Positions 33,163 to 41,700 of a stretch of DNA of 44,304 nt are shown here, piece by piece. The notes beneath the pieces are model-generated. The model made no database searches and was not told the DNA's origin. It was given only the letters and a program-made list of their open reading frames with translations. Numbering within the stretch: position 1 is the first letter of the stretch; each line of letters opens with the position of its first letter. The position numbers were made by a program, and so were the translations under genes. This DNA comes from Lachnospiraceae bacterium (GTDB lineage Bacteria > Bacillota > Clostridia > Lachnospirales > Lachnospiraceae). The stretch covers positions 1 to 44,304 of the forward strand of contig VSNM01000046.1 of assembly GCA_009774245.1 (NCBI GenBank). Direction: 5' to 3'.

Positions 33163-33219
33163 AAATCCTACCGATGTAAGATTTGTATAAATATTACATC
33201 AGTAGGATTTAAAAGTCAA
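33163..33219 (-). promoter_or_regulatory. Lipoprotein promoter with two tandem BlaI-type operators
   Basis: Minus strand: TTGACT (33219-33214), 17-bp spacer, TAATAT (33196-33191). Operator 1, AAATATTAC-ATCA-GTAGGATTT (33189-33210), overlaps the promoter. Operator 2, AAATCCTAC-CGAT-GTAAGATTT (33163-33184), lies over the start point. Centres are 26 bp apart. Confidence 0.7.
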
Positions 33220-33258
33220 GTATGTTTTATTTATTTCTTCATAACCCTTTCGCAATCT

Positions 33259-34062
33259 CTAATTTGAATTGCCTGAGTCAGCATTTTTTATGACGCTCTC
33301 CAGTTCGTTGATCATCTCCCGAAGCGCCTGTAATGCCCTGTCCGAATCGGTAAACATATTTTGAAATAATCTGTCCAGATTTTCTTCAAAACCCGCCGGA
33401 AGAATTTCCGCATGTTCTTTCGCATACTGTACCATCCGTTTTTCCCCGGGATGCGTCAGCCTGTTCATCGCAAAGATAATGTCAAAGTACGATTCCAGAA
33501 AAGCCGCCGTCCTGTGGTTTACACTCACCATGTCCTTGCGGGCGAAAGCCTTTTTGATCTGCGTGTCATATGAGGGCAGGTTTCCGGTCAGCAGGCGCAG
33601 GTTTTTTTGGATAATATTGTCCCGCAATTCGTCCGGATATGGAATCCGATACTGATCTTGCAGTCTTTCCAGTTCCCCGTTTTTATCATAGAGAATCCGG
33701 CTGTGTAACAGGTTATGCCACATGCAGGTCGTATAACCGTTATAGGCTGTATGTTCCTCAACGACCGAGCGGATTGTCTGTGAAAAATCCCTGATATTTC
33801 TATATAAAATGTCAATGTCTGTCCCATCTTTCATCGTACAGTCATCTTCCAGTTCCCAAAAGGAGTTTCCAATCTCCATATATCTGCAGTGTTTCTCAAG
33901 AATCTGCCTCCGCGCACTTTCATCTGGTATGCCGGTACAGTAAATATATAAATCATAGTCTGATTTTTCATCATAATCCGCACCAGCTCTTGAACCGCCG
34001 AGCGCGATCGCCTCTACCTCTGGGAGTGTGGCAAATTCGCCCCATAATAATTTAAAATACAT
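33259..34062 (-). CDS. Nucleotidyltransferase-domain protein (DUF4037-type)
   Basis: 267 residues. The N-terminus is a MNT-type fold with GGSRA at 22-26 and the catalytic pair in DYDLYIY (Asp35 and Asp37), about 11 residues apart as expected. A C-terminal helical part (about 150-265) resembles the DUF4037 group linked to streptomycin-type adenylyltransferases. It may transfer NMP to a protein or small molecule; the target is unknown. It is convergent with nothing and ends 40 nt before the -35 box of the lipoprotein promoter. Confidence 0.75.
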   Translation of the reverse strand: MYFKLLWGEFATLPEVEAIALGGSRAGADYDEKSDYDLYIYCTGIPDESARRQILEKHCRYMEIGNSFWELEDDCTMKDGTDIDILYRNIRDFSQTIRSVVEEHTAYNGYTTCMWHNLLHSRILYDKNGELERLQDQYRIPYPDELRDNIIQKNLRLLTGNLPSYDTQIKKAFARKDMVSVNHRTAAFLESYFDIIFAMNRLTHPGEKRMVQYAKEHAEILPAGFEENLDRLFQNMFTDSDRALQALREMINELESVIKNADSGNSN

Positions 34063-34090
34063 ATTTTCCCTCCAATCTGATACTAATTTC

Positions 34091-34309
34091 TTATTTCAAG
34101 CTATACGATTCTTTCCGGTCTGCTGTTACCGCAAAAAACGCTTCCACTACCACCGGATCAAAGTGTGTGCCGGATTCTTCCCTAATGATTGCATACGCCT
34201 TTTCAAGCGGCATGGCATTTTTATAACATCGTTTGGAAGTCAGCGCGTCAAATACATCTGCCACCGCCATAATCCTTGCGCAGAGCGGTATTTCTTCCCC
34301 GCTGATGCC
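34091..34309 (-). pseudogene. C-terminal fragment of an HD-GYP phosphodiesterase
   Basis: The minus frame reads GISGEEIPLCARIMAVADVF, then DALTSKRCYKNAMPLEKAY and GTHFDPVVVEAFFA before TAA at 34091. This is the end of an HD-GYP domain (cyclic di-GMP hydrolase). The catalytic HD and GYP residues upstream are gone. The sequence just upstream (34310-34440) reads, in another frame, as a hydrophobic fragment (LLQMLPFPGIINGLLVPTM), so a deletion joined two genes here. Confidence 0.65.
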
Positions 34310-34460
34310 ATAGGAACTGATACACTACGGTTTCCTGTGCCGACAGCGCAAAGAAATACGGCGGTACAAGCATTGTCGGAACAAGAAGCCCGTTGATAAT
34401 CCCCGGAAACGGAAGCATCTGGAGCAGACCGCACAAACAGTTTCTCTCTCCTTTATCAGC

Positions 34461-35168
34461 TCAATAATTGATATTCGCTTTTCTCGCCTGACTGCACAAA
34501 TCACGGGTAGCCAGTACGTAACGCTTTCCGTCCTTGATAAAATGTGTCCCGCACTGCCGAAACTCAAAATGTACTTTGTGGACAATACATTGCTCCCGTA
34601 TGGAAAGTACCCATGCATAGTCAAGCGGTCTGGCGTTTCTGTCCGATTCGCCGCCAACCACGACTAATTCAACATGGTTAAGATAGGCACTAATGTCTAT
34701 TTCCTCAATCAATGGCTGACAGATAATATTTCTATGCCTGATCGGCAATTTATTGAAAATGGAAAGCCTGTAATCAGCCCTGTCCTGATTTTCCACCGTA
34801 CAGCCGACCGTCACATTGTCGTATCCATCGTTCCAGTCCTTTGGGACGCAATCCATAAACCGGTCAATACGCTTTGTCAGAAACAAAAAGTGCAGGTCAG
34901 AACGCTCCCGTATCATCTGCCAGCATTCCGGACGCCATGCATCAGCCTCCTCAATCAGAAAATCCGTGGAGAAGCAGAGATATACGGTTTGCCCCGATTT
35001 GATTTTGTAGTCCCCCGATTTATTTTTAGCGACAGGCGCATAAAAATTGTCTGTTTTAACAATATCATCTGTATCCATCCCACGCCTCAGATCGCCTTTA
35101 TGAATGTAACAGTATTTACATCCCTCGCTATGCTTGTGGCAGCCACGCCACGGATTCCACATTGCCAT
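34461..35168 (-). CDS. DUF5131 (phage Gp37/Gp68-like) protein
   Basis: 235 residues. The N-terminal WNPWRGCHKHSEGCKYCY has Cys10, Cys17 and Cys20, a cluster close to that of radical-SAM-like proteins. Also present are FLFLTKRIDRF, NVTVGCTVENQ and VVVGGESDRNARPLDYAWV, typical of DUF5131/Gp37-Gp68. The family occurs in phages and bacterial genomes; its reaction is unproven. The start at 35168 (or Met3) follows a weak AAGG. Confidence 0.8.
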   Translation of the reverse strand: MAMWNPWRGCHKHSEGCKYCYIHKGDLRRGMDTDDIVKTDNFYAPVAKNKSGDYKIKSGQTVYLCFSTDFLIEEADAWRPECWQMIRERSDLHFLFLTKRIDRFMDCVPKDWNDGYDNVTVGCTVENQDRADYRLSIFNKLPIRHRNIICQPLIEEIDISAYLNHVELVVVGGESDRNARPLDYAWVLSIREQCIVHKVHFEFRQCGTHFIKDGKRYVLATRDLCSQARKANINY

Positions 35169-35278
35169 ACCTACAACCTTTCATCAATCAATTCCTTAAT
35201 TCTTTGCTTTTGAATGTCACTTGCCTTTAATTCCATACCATGTTCCTCCGTTTTTCCTCCGTAATTTATGAAAAATTT

Positions 35279-35313
35279 GTACTGACAGTCGAAAAGACTG
35301 ACTGCTCAGTATC
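35279..35313 (+). repeat. Copy of the hairpin/TetR-like operator sequence also at 33121-33158
   Basis: Core GTCGAAAAGACTGAC is the same as in the minus-strand copy at 33121-33158, in opposite orientation. Contains ACTGA-CTGC-TCAGT (35297-35310). It lies in the 350-nt gap upstream of the DUF5131 gene; the rest of that gap shows no ORF. Confidence 0.5.
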
Positions 35314-35522
35314 ATTCACTGTTTGAATATAACAGAGTAATCAATGAAAATCCACCATACCCAGAGCAACATTTGAGGAGATAATGTCAACTAACAGTTT
35401 ACATCATCATTTTTCTCCAATCCCCCTATCATTTTTCTTTCTCTACAAATTCCCGTCAAACGGAAATCTAATTGCCTTTTAATTGGAATAACAGCTTTGA
35501 TTCCATGAATTTCAACAGAATT

Positions 35523-37001
35523 TCATAATAATTGCTTAATTTTTGGGATTATAAAACTTCCCAACAAATAGATGCTGCACAGATAAACAAATAGATTTCC
35601 AATATACGAATAGAGCGTAAAGCGTCCTTTCATTGTAACCTGTGCAGATAATGTCTTTGTATCAGACTGAAAATAATCGGCCTGTGCCAGCACACTGCCT
35701 TTACAATCTGAAACAATCGACATTCCCTTATTTGTATGTCTGATTATATTACTTCCATTTTCAACCCCTCGTACAATCGCCGTCTTTGAAGCTAATAATG
35801 TCATTTCTTTCCAATCCGAAGCCGGAACAATCAGTATATCTACATTATCTCTACCCGCCTGCTGTATTTTCGACAAAAATGCCATATCAGAACATATAAA
35901 TGGTGCGATTCTCCCATATTCTGTATCAAAACTTTTTAACGCGCCATCTCCTTTTTGACACAGCTCTCCAATGGAACGTCCATGCTTAAAATATTCTGAA
36001 ATAAGTTCTCCCTGTGGATTGAATGCTACCGTTTTATTTTCCTTTAAGTCCATATAAGGAGATTTTACCAGTAACGAAACAATCAAATAAATTTCTTCCT
36101 GTTTTGCCATATCCGACGCTCGTTGCAGCAGTATATCTTCATCCTGTTTTAAAACCGCTCCATTCAGTTCCGACCAAAAAACAATCTTTGCACCCGCTTG
36201 TGCTTCCAGCTCTGTTTTCAGGAAAAGTTCATCCGCTACTGATGATAGTTTACTCCTTGTATTTGTAAGATTTTCATCAGTAAATGTATTGGTATAAAAA
36301 GCAGAATATACATCTTCATCATTATCTAACAGCTCCGAAATCGGAACGGTTACACCGGCGATTCTAACACTCTTGTCTGAATTTCCTATAAAATGAAACA
36401 TAACAATTCCATAAGCAAACACCAATCCAATTACAGAGCCATATACGATGATATATTTTCTGATGTATTCTGTTTGGCTTTTATTGTTCCAAATCCATAT
36501 AACCATTGCCGCCGTCCAATATATTAAAAAGGTGATTCCATAAATACCTGTTACCGTTACTATTTGTAACAGATATAAATTTTGGTATTGTGTATAAGCG
36601 TCAGACAGCCCTCCCAATATAGGGTATATCAGATAGATAACATACTCTATTAATACCATGATACCTGCAAAAATAATAGTATCTTGAAATTTCATTTTTG
36701 ATTTTGACCAGTAGATATATGGCAAAACTTTCAGAAAAGATAACAAAACTGCTGCCACTATACAGATCTTTATGTCCATTCCAATGGCTCTTCCAAACTG
36801 GACAACAAATCCAATGGCATATATAGAACAAATGATAAGATATACTTTTCGGGTATGATTGAGATCAATCATATACAGAAACAAAATTGGATAAATCCAC
36901 GCAAAAATCGGAACACACCATTCTCCGTTGGACATTACATAAATTAGAAAACTTAATATTACGAAAACTGCAAAGTATTTATTTGTTAAAGAATTTTTCA
37001 T
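35523..37001 (-). CDS. Apolipoprotein N-acyltransferase-like membrane protein
   Basis: 492 residues. About six to seven membrane helices in the first 205 residues, a nitrilase-like domain (about 210-460), and a last helix. The catalytic triad of the nitrilase/Lnt superfamily fits: Glu278 (WSELNGA), Lys339 (EYFKHG) and Cys370 (APFICSDMAF). Lnt adds a third acyl chain to lipoproteins in Gram-negative bacteria; Gram-positive homologues have been linked to lipoprotein N-acylation as well. Could also be an amidase with another substrate. It follows a DUF3781 gene after 15 nt, so the operon 38161-35523 is likely. Confidence 0.75.
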   Translation of the reverse strand: MKNSLTNKYFAVFVILSFLIYVMSNGEWCVPIFAWIYPILFLYMIDLNHTRKVYLIICSIYAIGFVVQFGRAIGMDIKICIVAAVLLSFLKVLPYIYWSKSKMKFQDTIIFAGIMVLIEYVIYLIYPILGGLSDAYTQYQNLYLLQIVTVTGIYGITFLIYWTAAMVIWIWNNKSQTEYIRKYIIVYGSVIGLVFAYGIVMFHFIGNSDKSVRIAGVTVPISELLDNDEDVYSAFYTNTFTDENLTNTRSKLSSVADELFLKTELEAQAGAKIVFWSELNGAVLKQDEDILLQRASDMAKQEEIYLIVSLLVKSPYMDLKENKTVAFNPQGELISEYFKHGRSIGELCQKGDGALKSFDTEYGRIAPFICSDMAFLSKIQQAGRDNVDILIVPASDWKEMTLLASKTAIVRGVENGSNIIRHTNKGMSIVSDCKGSVLAQADYFQSDTKTLSAQVTMKGRFTLYSYIGNLFVYLCSIYLLGSFIIPKIKQLL

Positions 37002-37016
37002 ATTTATAACGTTCTC

Positions 37017-37286
37017 CTAGATTCCGATTTTCTTAACCATATGTGCCGTGATAATTGTGTAACTATATGAATTAATCGTAATTTTAATATTTTCGACCTC
37101 ACAATACCAGTTTTTACCCTGCCTGTATATTTTACAATTGTTATCCAACACCTTATTTTTGCAATATTCAACAACATCTGTTGTATCTATTTTTAGATTT
37201 CTTCTAATTCTATCAACTCCCATTTCGGTTGTATGAATTTTATCAATGTTATCAAGCAATATCTGTTTATCTTCCATTTCCATCAT
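37017..37286 (-). CDS. DUF3781 protein
   Basis: 89 residues. The pattern IHTTEMGVDRIRRNL, VVEYCKNKVL and GKNWYCE, then TINSYSYTIITAH matches DUF3781. The start ATG overlaps the CPBP gene stop by 1 nt (TAATG), so translation is coupled. Function of the family is unknown. Confidence 0.85.
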   Translation of the reverse strand: MMEMEDKQILLDNIDKIHTTEMGVDRIRRNLKIDTTDVVEYCKNKVLDNNCKIYRQGKNWYCEVENIKITINSYSYTIITAHMVKKIGI

Positions 37287-38161
37287 TACTCCCCCTTTAC
37301 CATTTTTGCTGTCGGCAATTTAATCAGCATGATAATTGCACACAGTATCAGTCCCGACATACTAATTAGTCCTGTCGGGTTGGGGCCTAATAGCCCACTT
37401 TTTCCCGAAACAGAAATAAAAACGGGTATTTCTCCTATGACATTGACTGCACCGTGAATAATTGCAGGGTACATGACATTGTTGCTGCGTACCATAACGC
37501 AGGAACATATCATTCCCATCGTCACACACACAAGCATCATCATAAGCATATTGCTCCACGGTGCGCCAACATTTTCCGGACTGTAATTAAAGCCAAGGTA
37601 AATGAGCGGCAAATGGGCAATTCCCCAATAAAGACCATTCAGCAATGCTCCTTTTCTCACTCCATACTCCGCTATTTGTTTCGGGAGCAGGTATTCTCTC
37701 CAGCCAATTTCCTCCCCAAGCTCCAACACCTGAATTGGAATACATATTGCCGAAACCAGTATGCATATTACACAAAATTGCAATGGGTTTGTGATCTGTA
37801 TCACCTGTTCTGTGCCTGTCAGACCGACCAAATTAAAAACACCGCTGTATTGTTCCGGAAACAGAATAAAATATAGAACTGTCCCCATTACAATCAAAAT
37901 ACTGGGAACTAAAGCGCAGAAAGCCCAGAGCTTTTTGTTCTTCCATATGCGGAAAGAAATGCGCCATTCTGATTTGTCCCTTGTAATGCGTCTCGTAAAA
38001 ACAGCAGCTATAACGGGAAATGCCGTAAAGCCCTTTTGCAAAATCTGATAGAAGATATTTTTGCTGTTCCCTTGCAAACAAATCGCTGCCATGCCAAGCG
38101 TCCAACAGATACCCAATACAAAAATCAAGTATATTCTAATCCGGCTTTTGTTATCATTCAT
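37286..38161 (-). CDS. CPBP-family intramembrane metalloprotease
   Basis: 291 residues with about seven to eight membrane helices. Catalytic motifs of the CAAX-protease/bacteriocin-processing family are complete: EEIGWREY (Glu150, Glu151, Arg155), GIAHLP with His183, and IIHGAVN with His236. Members cleave within membranes and act in bacteriocin immunity or processing in some operons. The gene overlaps a truncated upstream frame by 4 nt (ATGA) and is coupled to DUF3781 downstream. Confidence 0.85.
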   Translation of the reverse strand: MNDNKSRIRIYLIFVLGICWTLGMAAICLQGNSKNIFYQILQKGFTAFPVIAAVFTRRITRDKSEWRISFRIWKNKKLWAFCALVPSILIVMGTVLYFILFPEQYSGVFNLVGLTGTEQVIQITNPLQFCVICILVSAICIPIQVLELGEEIGWREYLLPKQIAEYGVRKGALLNGLYWGIAHLPLIYLGFNYSPENVGAPWSNMLMMMLVCVTMGMICSCVMVRSNNVMYPAIIHGAVNVIGEIPVFISVSGKSGLLGPNPTGLISMSGLILCAIIMLIKLPTAKMVKGE

Positions 38162-38301
38162 ACCATCAGCTCCTTTTCCTGTCCATGCAGATAATTTTTA
38201 ACTTTATGTTTTGCGAAGCAAAATGCGACTGCCATTGCATGGAGCAGTGCCCAGCAAGCTGTGCAGTAGTTTGCCTCCTTGTTTTGATATGCCAAGTATA
38301 G
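38158..38301 (-). pseudogene. Truncated 3' end of a gene next to the transposase
   Basis: An open frame ends at TGA 38158-38160, overlapping the CPBP ATG as ATGA, the usual sign of translational coupling. It reads LAYQNKEANYCTACWALLHA, then FCFAKHKVKNYLHGQEKELMV. No start or ribosome site lies between it and the transposase stop at 38337, so its 5' part was probably removed by the insertion. Family not recognised. Confidence 0.45.
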
Positions 38302-38336
38302 AAAAACGTATTTTACATTACAACACAAAAACGGAA

Positions 38337-39806
38337 TTAATTACGTAATAGGTCAACACCTAAAGTATGGAATAATTCCTCATCTTTTTTGGACATTTCT
38401 GAAACGACAAACTTATCCTTATTTAGCACACCTGCCGTGTAGATCTTATATATATTTTTTGCCATCATTATGATCTCATTCGGTGTCCATTCGTTATTGA
38501 GTTCTGCTTTTCTGATAGTCAGGACGAGGGAATAAAAATACAGGAGGCTTATATGATTTATGAATGTCCAGCCAGGCAGGGATTCATTGCTCCGCTGAGA
38601 GGCAGCCCCAATATCCACTAAATTCTTCAGGTAATCAAAACACTGTTCGATATCCCATCTTTCCTTGTAAGCCAGATAGATCTTCTTCGCCTCTTCATCC
38701 CTGTTGCTGATAAAAGCAAACATCCCTTTCTGCCTGTCTGCAAACATGTCCTCCACTTCCTCCCCCCGGGCATCTTCTATGCGCCGGGCTGTCTTTAGTT
38801 CTTCCTTCGCTTTCTTAGCATCATCGCGGAAAACGTACAGATAATTCCCGGCATTTCCGCACGGTTCCCTGTGATACCAGATAACCCTGCCCTTAAAGAC
38901 AAACTGGCCGTCCCACCGTTCATTGTCAGGGGCTGTCTCAAACTCTTTACTGATCAGCTTCGTGTTCCTCTGCAGTGGCAGGATATAATTCAGCTTCCTC
39001 TCCATAAGAAATGAAACGTTCTTCTTTGAATAAAAACCCTTGTCAGCTATTATTGTACAGTTTTTTACCCCGGACTGGATTACCGTATCTGCCATTGCAG
39101 CCTTATCAGCTATGTTCCCCGGCACCATCCGGTAAAAGACTGGTGCATGGCTTCCCGATTCGAAAAGGTACAGCAGCCGTACCTGCCTGTTCTGGATATG
39201 TTCCGGATTGTACCCTTTGCGTGGGAAGGAATCTGAAACTCCCGTAAAGATTGAGGTTCCGTCTATCAGCACTGTTGACCGGTCTGAAACAAACATCTTC
39301 ATAAAGCGTTCCATTTCCGGCTCACGGTCTGTGCCCAGCATGGATACCAGACTGCGGACAGTTTTATCGCAGGTTCCAATATCAGGATAAAGGTCTGCAA
39401 GGTACGAGTCCTCAAAGCAGCGCTTCATCAGCCTGGGCGTGCAGCCATATACCAGCCTCAGCAGGGCAACCGTTTTGATCTCCCTATGGATATCCGGGAA
39501 TGCTTCCCTGAGTTTATCCGAAATATCTTTTCCAAGCTGTTCAAACATTTCAAATACACCATAAGTGCGGACAATGGGGCTTATCGTTTCGTACATTCTT
39601 AAACAACCGGCATTTGGGATAAACCCGTCTTTTTCTGTGATCTTTCCAATACATTTCCCTGTGACTTTTTTGGGACGGTTCTTTTTTGCATCCCACTTTG
39701 AAGAAATCTCATAAACATAAAAATGATTCTTAATGCACCTTATTTCGGTAGCTCCATACTGGTCTGTATCAGGTTTATGGATTCTGATATTGTCTGGAAT
39801 AGCCAT
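38337..39806 (-). mobile_element. Transposase of the IS1634/IS4 group (DDE), full-length
   Basis: 489 residues, intact. DDE-type features: VLIDGTSIF, IIADKGFYSKKN, and a C-terminal YKERWDIEQCFDYLKN (Y-R-E signature of IS4/IS1634 transposases). AGGAGG precedes the ATG. A perfect 13-bp hairpin lies upstream of the ribosome site (39820-39852). Terminal inverted repeats and target duplication could not be delimited by eye. Truncated gene ends flank the element on both sides. Confidence 0.85.
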
Positions 39807-39819
39807 TTCATCTGCCTCC

Positions 39820-39852
39820 TATCATATATACGTAACTTGCGTATATATGATA
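39820..39852 (-). promoter_or_regulatory. Perfect hairpin in the transposase leader
   Basis: Arms TATCATATATACG (39820-39832) and CGTATATATGATA (39840-39852), loop of 7. The AGGAGG of the transposase follows directly on the minus strand. Such leader hairpins can limit transposase translation from read-through transcripts. Confidence 0.6.
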
Positions 39853-39886
39853 CCATATAACGGCAGTTTTGTCACGCTAAATTTCA

Positions 39887-40042
39887 TTAGTTGCAACGAA
39901 AAATAGTATGGAATACAGCAGCGCCGTCATAATCAATGATGGCGGCGCCGAACACTTTCGAAATACGAAACAATTCGGTTATATCCGCATCAGAGCAGCC
40001 GTTCACTCTCACATCACTCCTGGTGTTTAAGCAGCATATTCC
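39887..40042 (-). pseudogene. Fragment of an unrecognised gene next to the transposase
   Basis: A minus-strand open stretch after a TAG reads CCLNTRSDVRVNGCSDADIT, then ELFRISKVFGAAIIDYDGAA before a TAA at 39887. It faintly resembles the helical end of carboxymuconolactone decarboxylase/AhpD proteins. The rest of 39853-40141 shows nothing recognisable. Confidence 0.3.
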
Positions 40043-40141
40043 CTAAAACAGGACACATAAAATGACTAATTCCGCTATCAGCATATTACCTACTTCCTCC
40101 GATTTTTCTTTATATACACCATCCCGATAAATGGGAATTAT

Positions 40142-40501
40142 CTACTCGACATATATTTCTAAAAATGACGTGATTTTCCCATGCGTATATTCGCCCTCAA
40201 TCAGACCAAACTCCGGATCATAATACTTATTGTCATAAAGCAGTGTCCAATGTGTATATCCCGCATCTGTATGGACTGTCAGAATCGAATACTTGTAGGG
40301 AACAGGATTCTTCTTGGAAATCCGTTTGTTTCTTTCAGCGTGTCTGATACCGTAAACATCAAGTATCTCTATCAGTTGACCGATACTCGTAGCTCCGTCT
40401 GTTTTCATATCCTTTATTACTTCCTCAACGTTTTTCCCTGCAATCATGGCAATACACGCCTGTCCACACGTTGAAAAAGTAGGCTGCATAATTAACTCCA
40501 T
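40142..40501 (-). CDS. C39-like peptidase-fold protein
   Basis: 119 residues. Gln6 and Cys12 in QPTFSTCGQACIAMIAG, His84 in YTHWTLLYDNKYYDPEFG and Asp95 form the expected papain/C39 triad. C39-like domains cleave double-glycine leaders when fused to exporters; here it stands alone. The gene starts 3 nt after the kinase-GNAT gene's stop, with GGGGAGGA inside that gene's end, so the two are co-translated. Confidence 0.65.
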   Translation of the reverse strand: MELIMQPTFSTCGQACIAMIAGKNVEEVIKDMKTDGATSIGQLIEILDVYGIRHAERNKRISKKNPVPYKYSILTVHTDAGYTHWTLLYDNKYYDPEFGLIEGEYTHGKITSFLEIYVE

Positions 40502-40504
40502 GTA

Positions 40505-41500
40505 TCATTCCTCCCCTATCATCTTTTCCATCCCACTGCCCGTTTCGCTTTCAGACATTATTTGAAAGCCAAGACTGCGATAAAACCCCTCCTGCCCTTT
40601 GGAAGATCTCAGGTCAATGCAGACCTTCCAGTTTTCTTTCAAAGTGCTTTGAATATAGTTCTCCGAAAAGCGATAGAGAAACGTCCCTATCATCCGTCCC
40701 TGAAATTCCCTGCTTACAATAAATTCCTTCATAAACCAGTGCATACCATAATCGCCAAGCCAGTTTATCGTTGCCACTGCCCTGTCTTTATGGCGTACAA
40801 TAAAGGACTTTGTGCTGTTCCTAATGGCAAGGCTCATCTGTTCCTCCGCAGGACAGCCCCAACCTACAGAGGCGAATAATTCTGAAAATTCTGCAACTCT
40901 CATATCCTGACTCACTGTATAATAATCAATGTCAAGTGCCTGCAAAATCCTTAATTCCCTGACTTTCCTTTCTTCCAGACATTGAATATATCCTTCATAA
41001 CCGGAAAGGTTCTTTTCTTTTCCATATCCCTGTGCGGTATGATAATCGATAACAGCGTTCAGCCAGTCATTCCCACGTTCATCAATTACATGGTCAATCG
41101 CCTTTTTGACATCCGGCTGGTCTATGTATATGATGACAGGATTCAACGGCTTGATGATTTCTGATATTTCCGAAATATAGTTTTGAGAAGCTGTTTCATC
41201 CATGCCAAATCTCATCATTGTTTCACACATCGGATTCTGCAAAAAGATACAGTTAAAAACATATACTGTATTTTTGTCGGATTTCTCCGTAAATGAACGC
41301 CACTTTTCGAGTATCTTTGTCCGCTCTGTTTCAAAATCGGGAAAATCATAATCGGCATAATCAGCCGGGTGTTCCCCGACACCTTCATCAACACAGATTA
41401 CCTTTTTCCCCTTTTTATTCAGTTCATCAGCAATCATCGCCGCTGTTGTACTTTTCCCACTGCCCGGAAGTCCTTCCACTATGATTAAATTTGTTTTCAT
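40505..41500 (-). CDS. P-loop kinase fused to a GNAT acetyltransferase
   Basis: 331 residues from ATG 41500 (AAAGGA 9 nt upstream; ATG 41506 also possible). The N-terminal part (1-205) is an AAA_33/zeta-like P-loop kinase with Walker A GLPGSGKST at 10-18 and IYIDQPD. The C-terminal part (about 215-331) is a GNAT domain: FIVSREFQGRMIGTFLY, then RSSKGQEGFYRSLGFQIM. Such fusions suggest modification of a small molecule such as an antibiotic or of a nucleotide, but no substrate is known. It is coupled to the C39-like gene. Confidence 0.75.
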   Translation of the reverse strand: MKTNLIIVEGLPGSGKSTTAAMIADELNKKGKKVICVDEGVGEHPADYADYDFPDFETERTKILEKWRSFTEKSDKNTVYVFNCIFLQNPMCETMMRFGMDETASQNYISEISEIIKPLNPVIIYIDQPDVKKAIDHVIDERGNDWLNAVIDYHTAQGYGKEKNLSGYEGYIQCLEERKVRELRILQALDIDYYTVSQDMRVAEFSELFASVGWGCPAEEQMSLAIRNSTKSFIVRHKDRAVATINWLGDYGMHWFMKEFIVSREFQGRMIGTFLYRFSENYIQSTLKENWKVCIDLRSSKGQEGFYRSLGFQIMSESETGSGMEKMIGEE

Positions 41501-41538
41501 ATACATTTTCCTTTCTGTAAATCCCTGTTTCATGCTCT

Positions 41539-41700
41539 CTACAGCATTCCAACAAATGGGCATTCCGCTCTTTGATTATTTCCTCCCATTTCTTCAATTT
41601 TTATTCTTTTATCGCCTGTGCAACCTCGCTCTTTGATGATATGTTCTTCTTCCTGACAAACAGGAAATTTTTCAAAGTAAACCTCACAAGCATTTAACTT
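41539..41700 (-). other. Open cysteine-containing frame without a start
   Basis: An open frame overlapping the DUF3788 3' end reads NACEVYFEKFPVCQEEEHI, then GCTGDKRIKIEE and ECPFVGML before TAG. It has no start codon with a ribosome site. It may be the frameshifted original tail of the DUF3788 gene or chance. The gap 41501-41683 holds nothing else. Confidence 0.25.

Noticed and set aside
33256..33262. Single TTAGAGA (minus strand)
   Set aside because: No second repeat 11 bp away and no -10 box 9 nt downstream; it overlaps the stop codon of the nucleotidyltransferase gene.
36265..36273. BlaI half-site GTAAGATTT
   Set aside because: Inside the Lnt-like gene and without a left half; chance match.
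38250..39900. Terminal inverted repeats of the transposase element
   Set aside because: I compared both flanks and found no convincing pair of inverted ends or a target duplication by eye.
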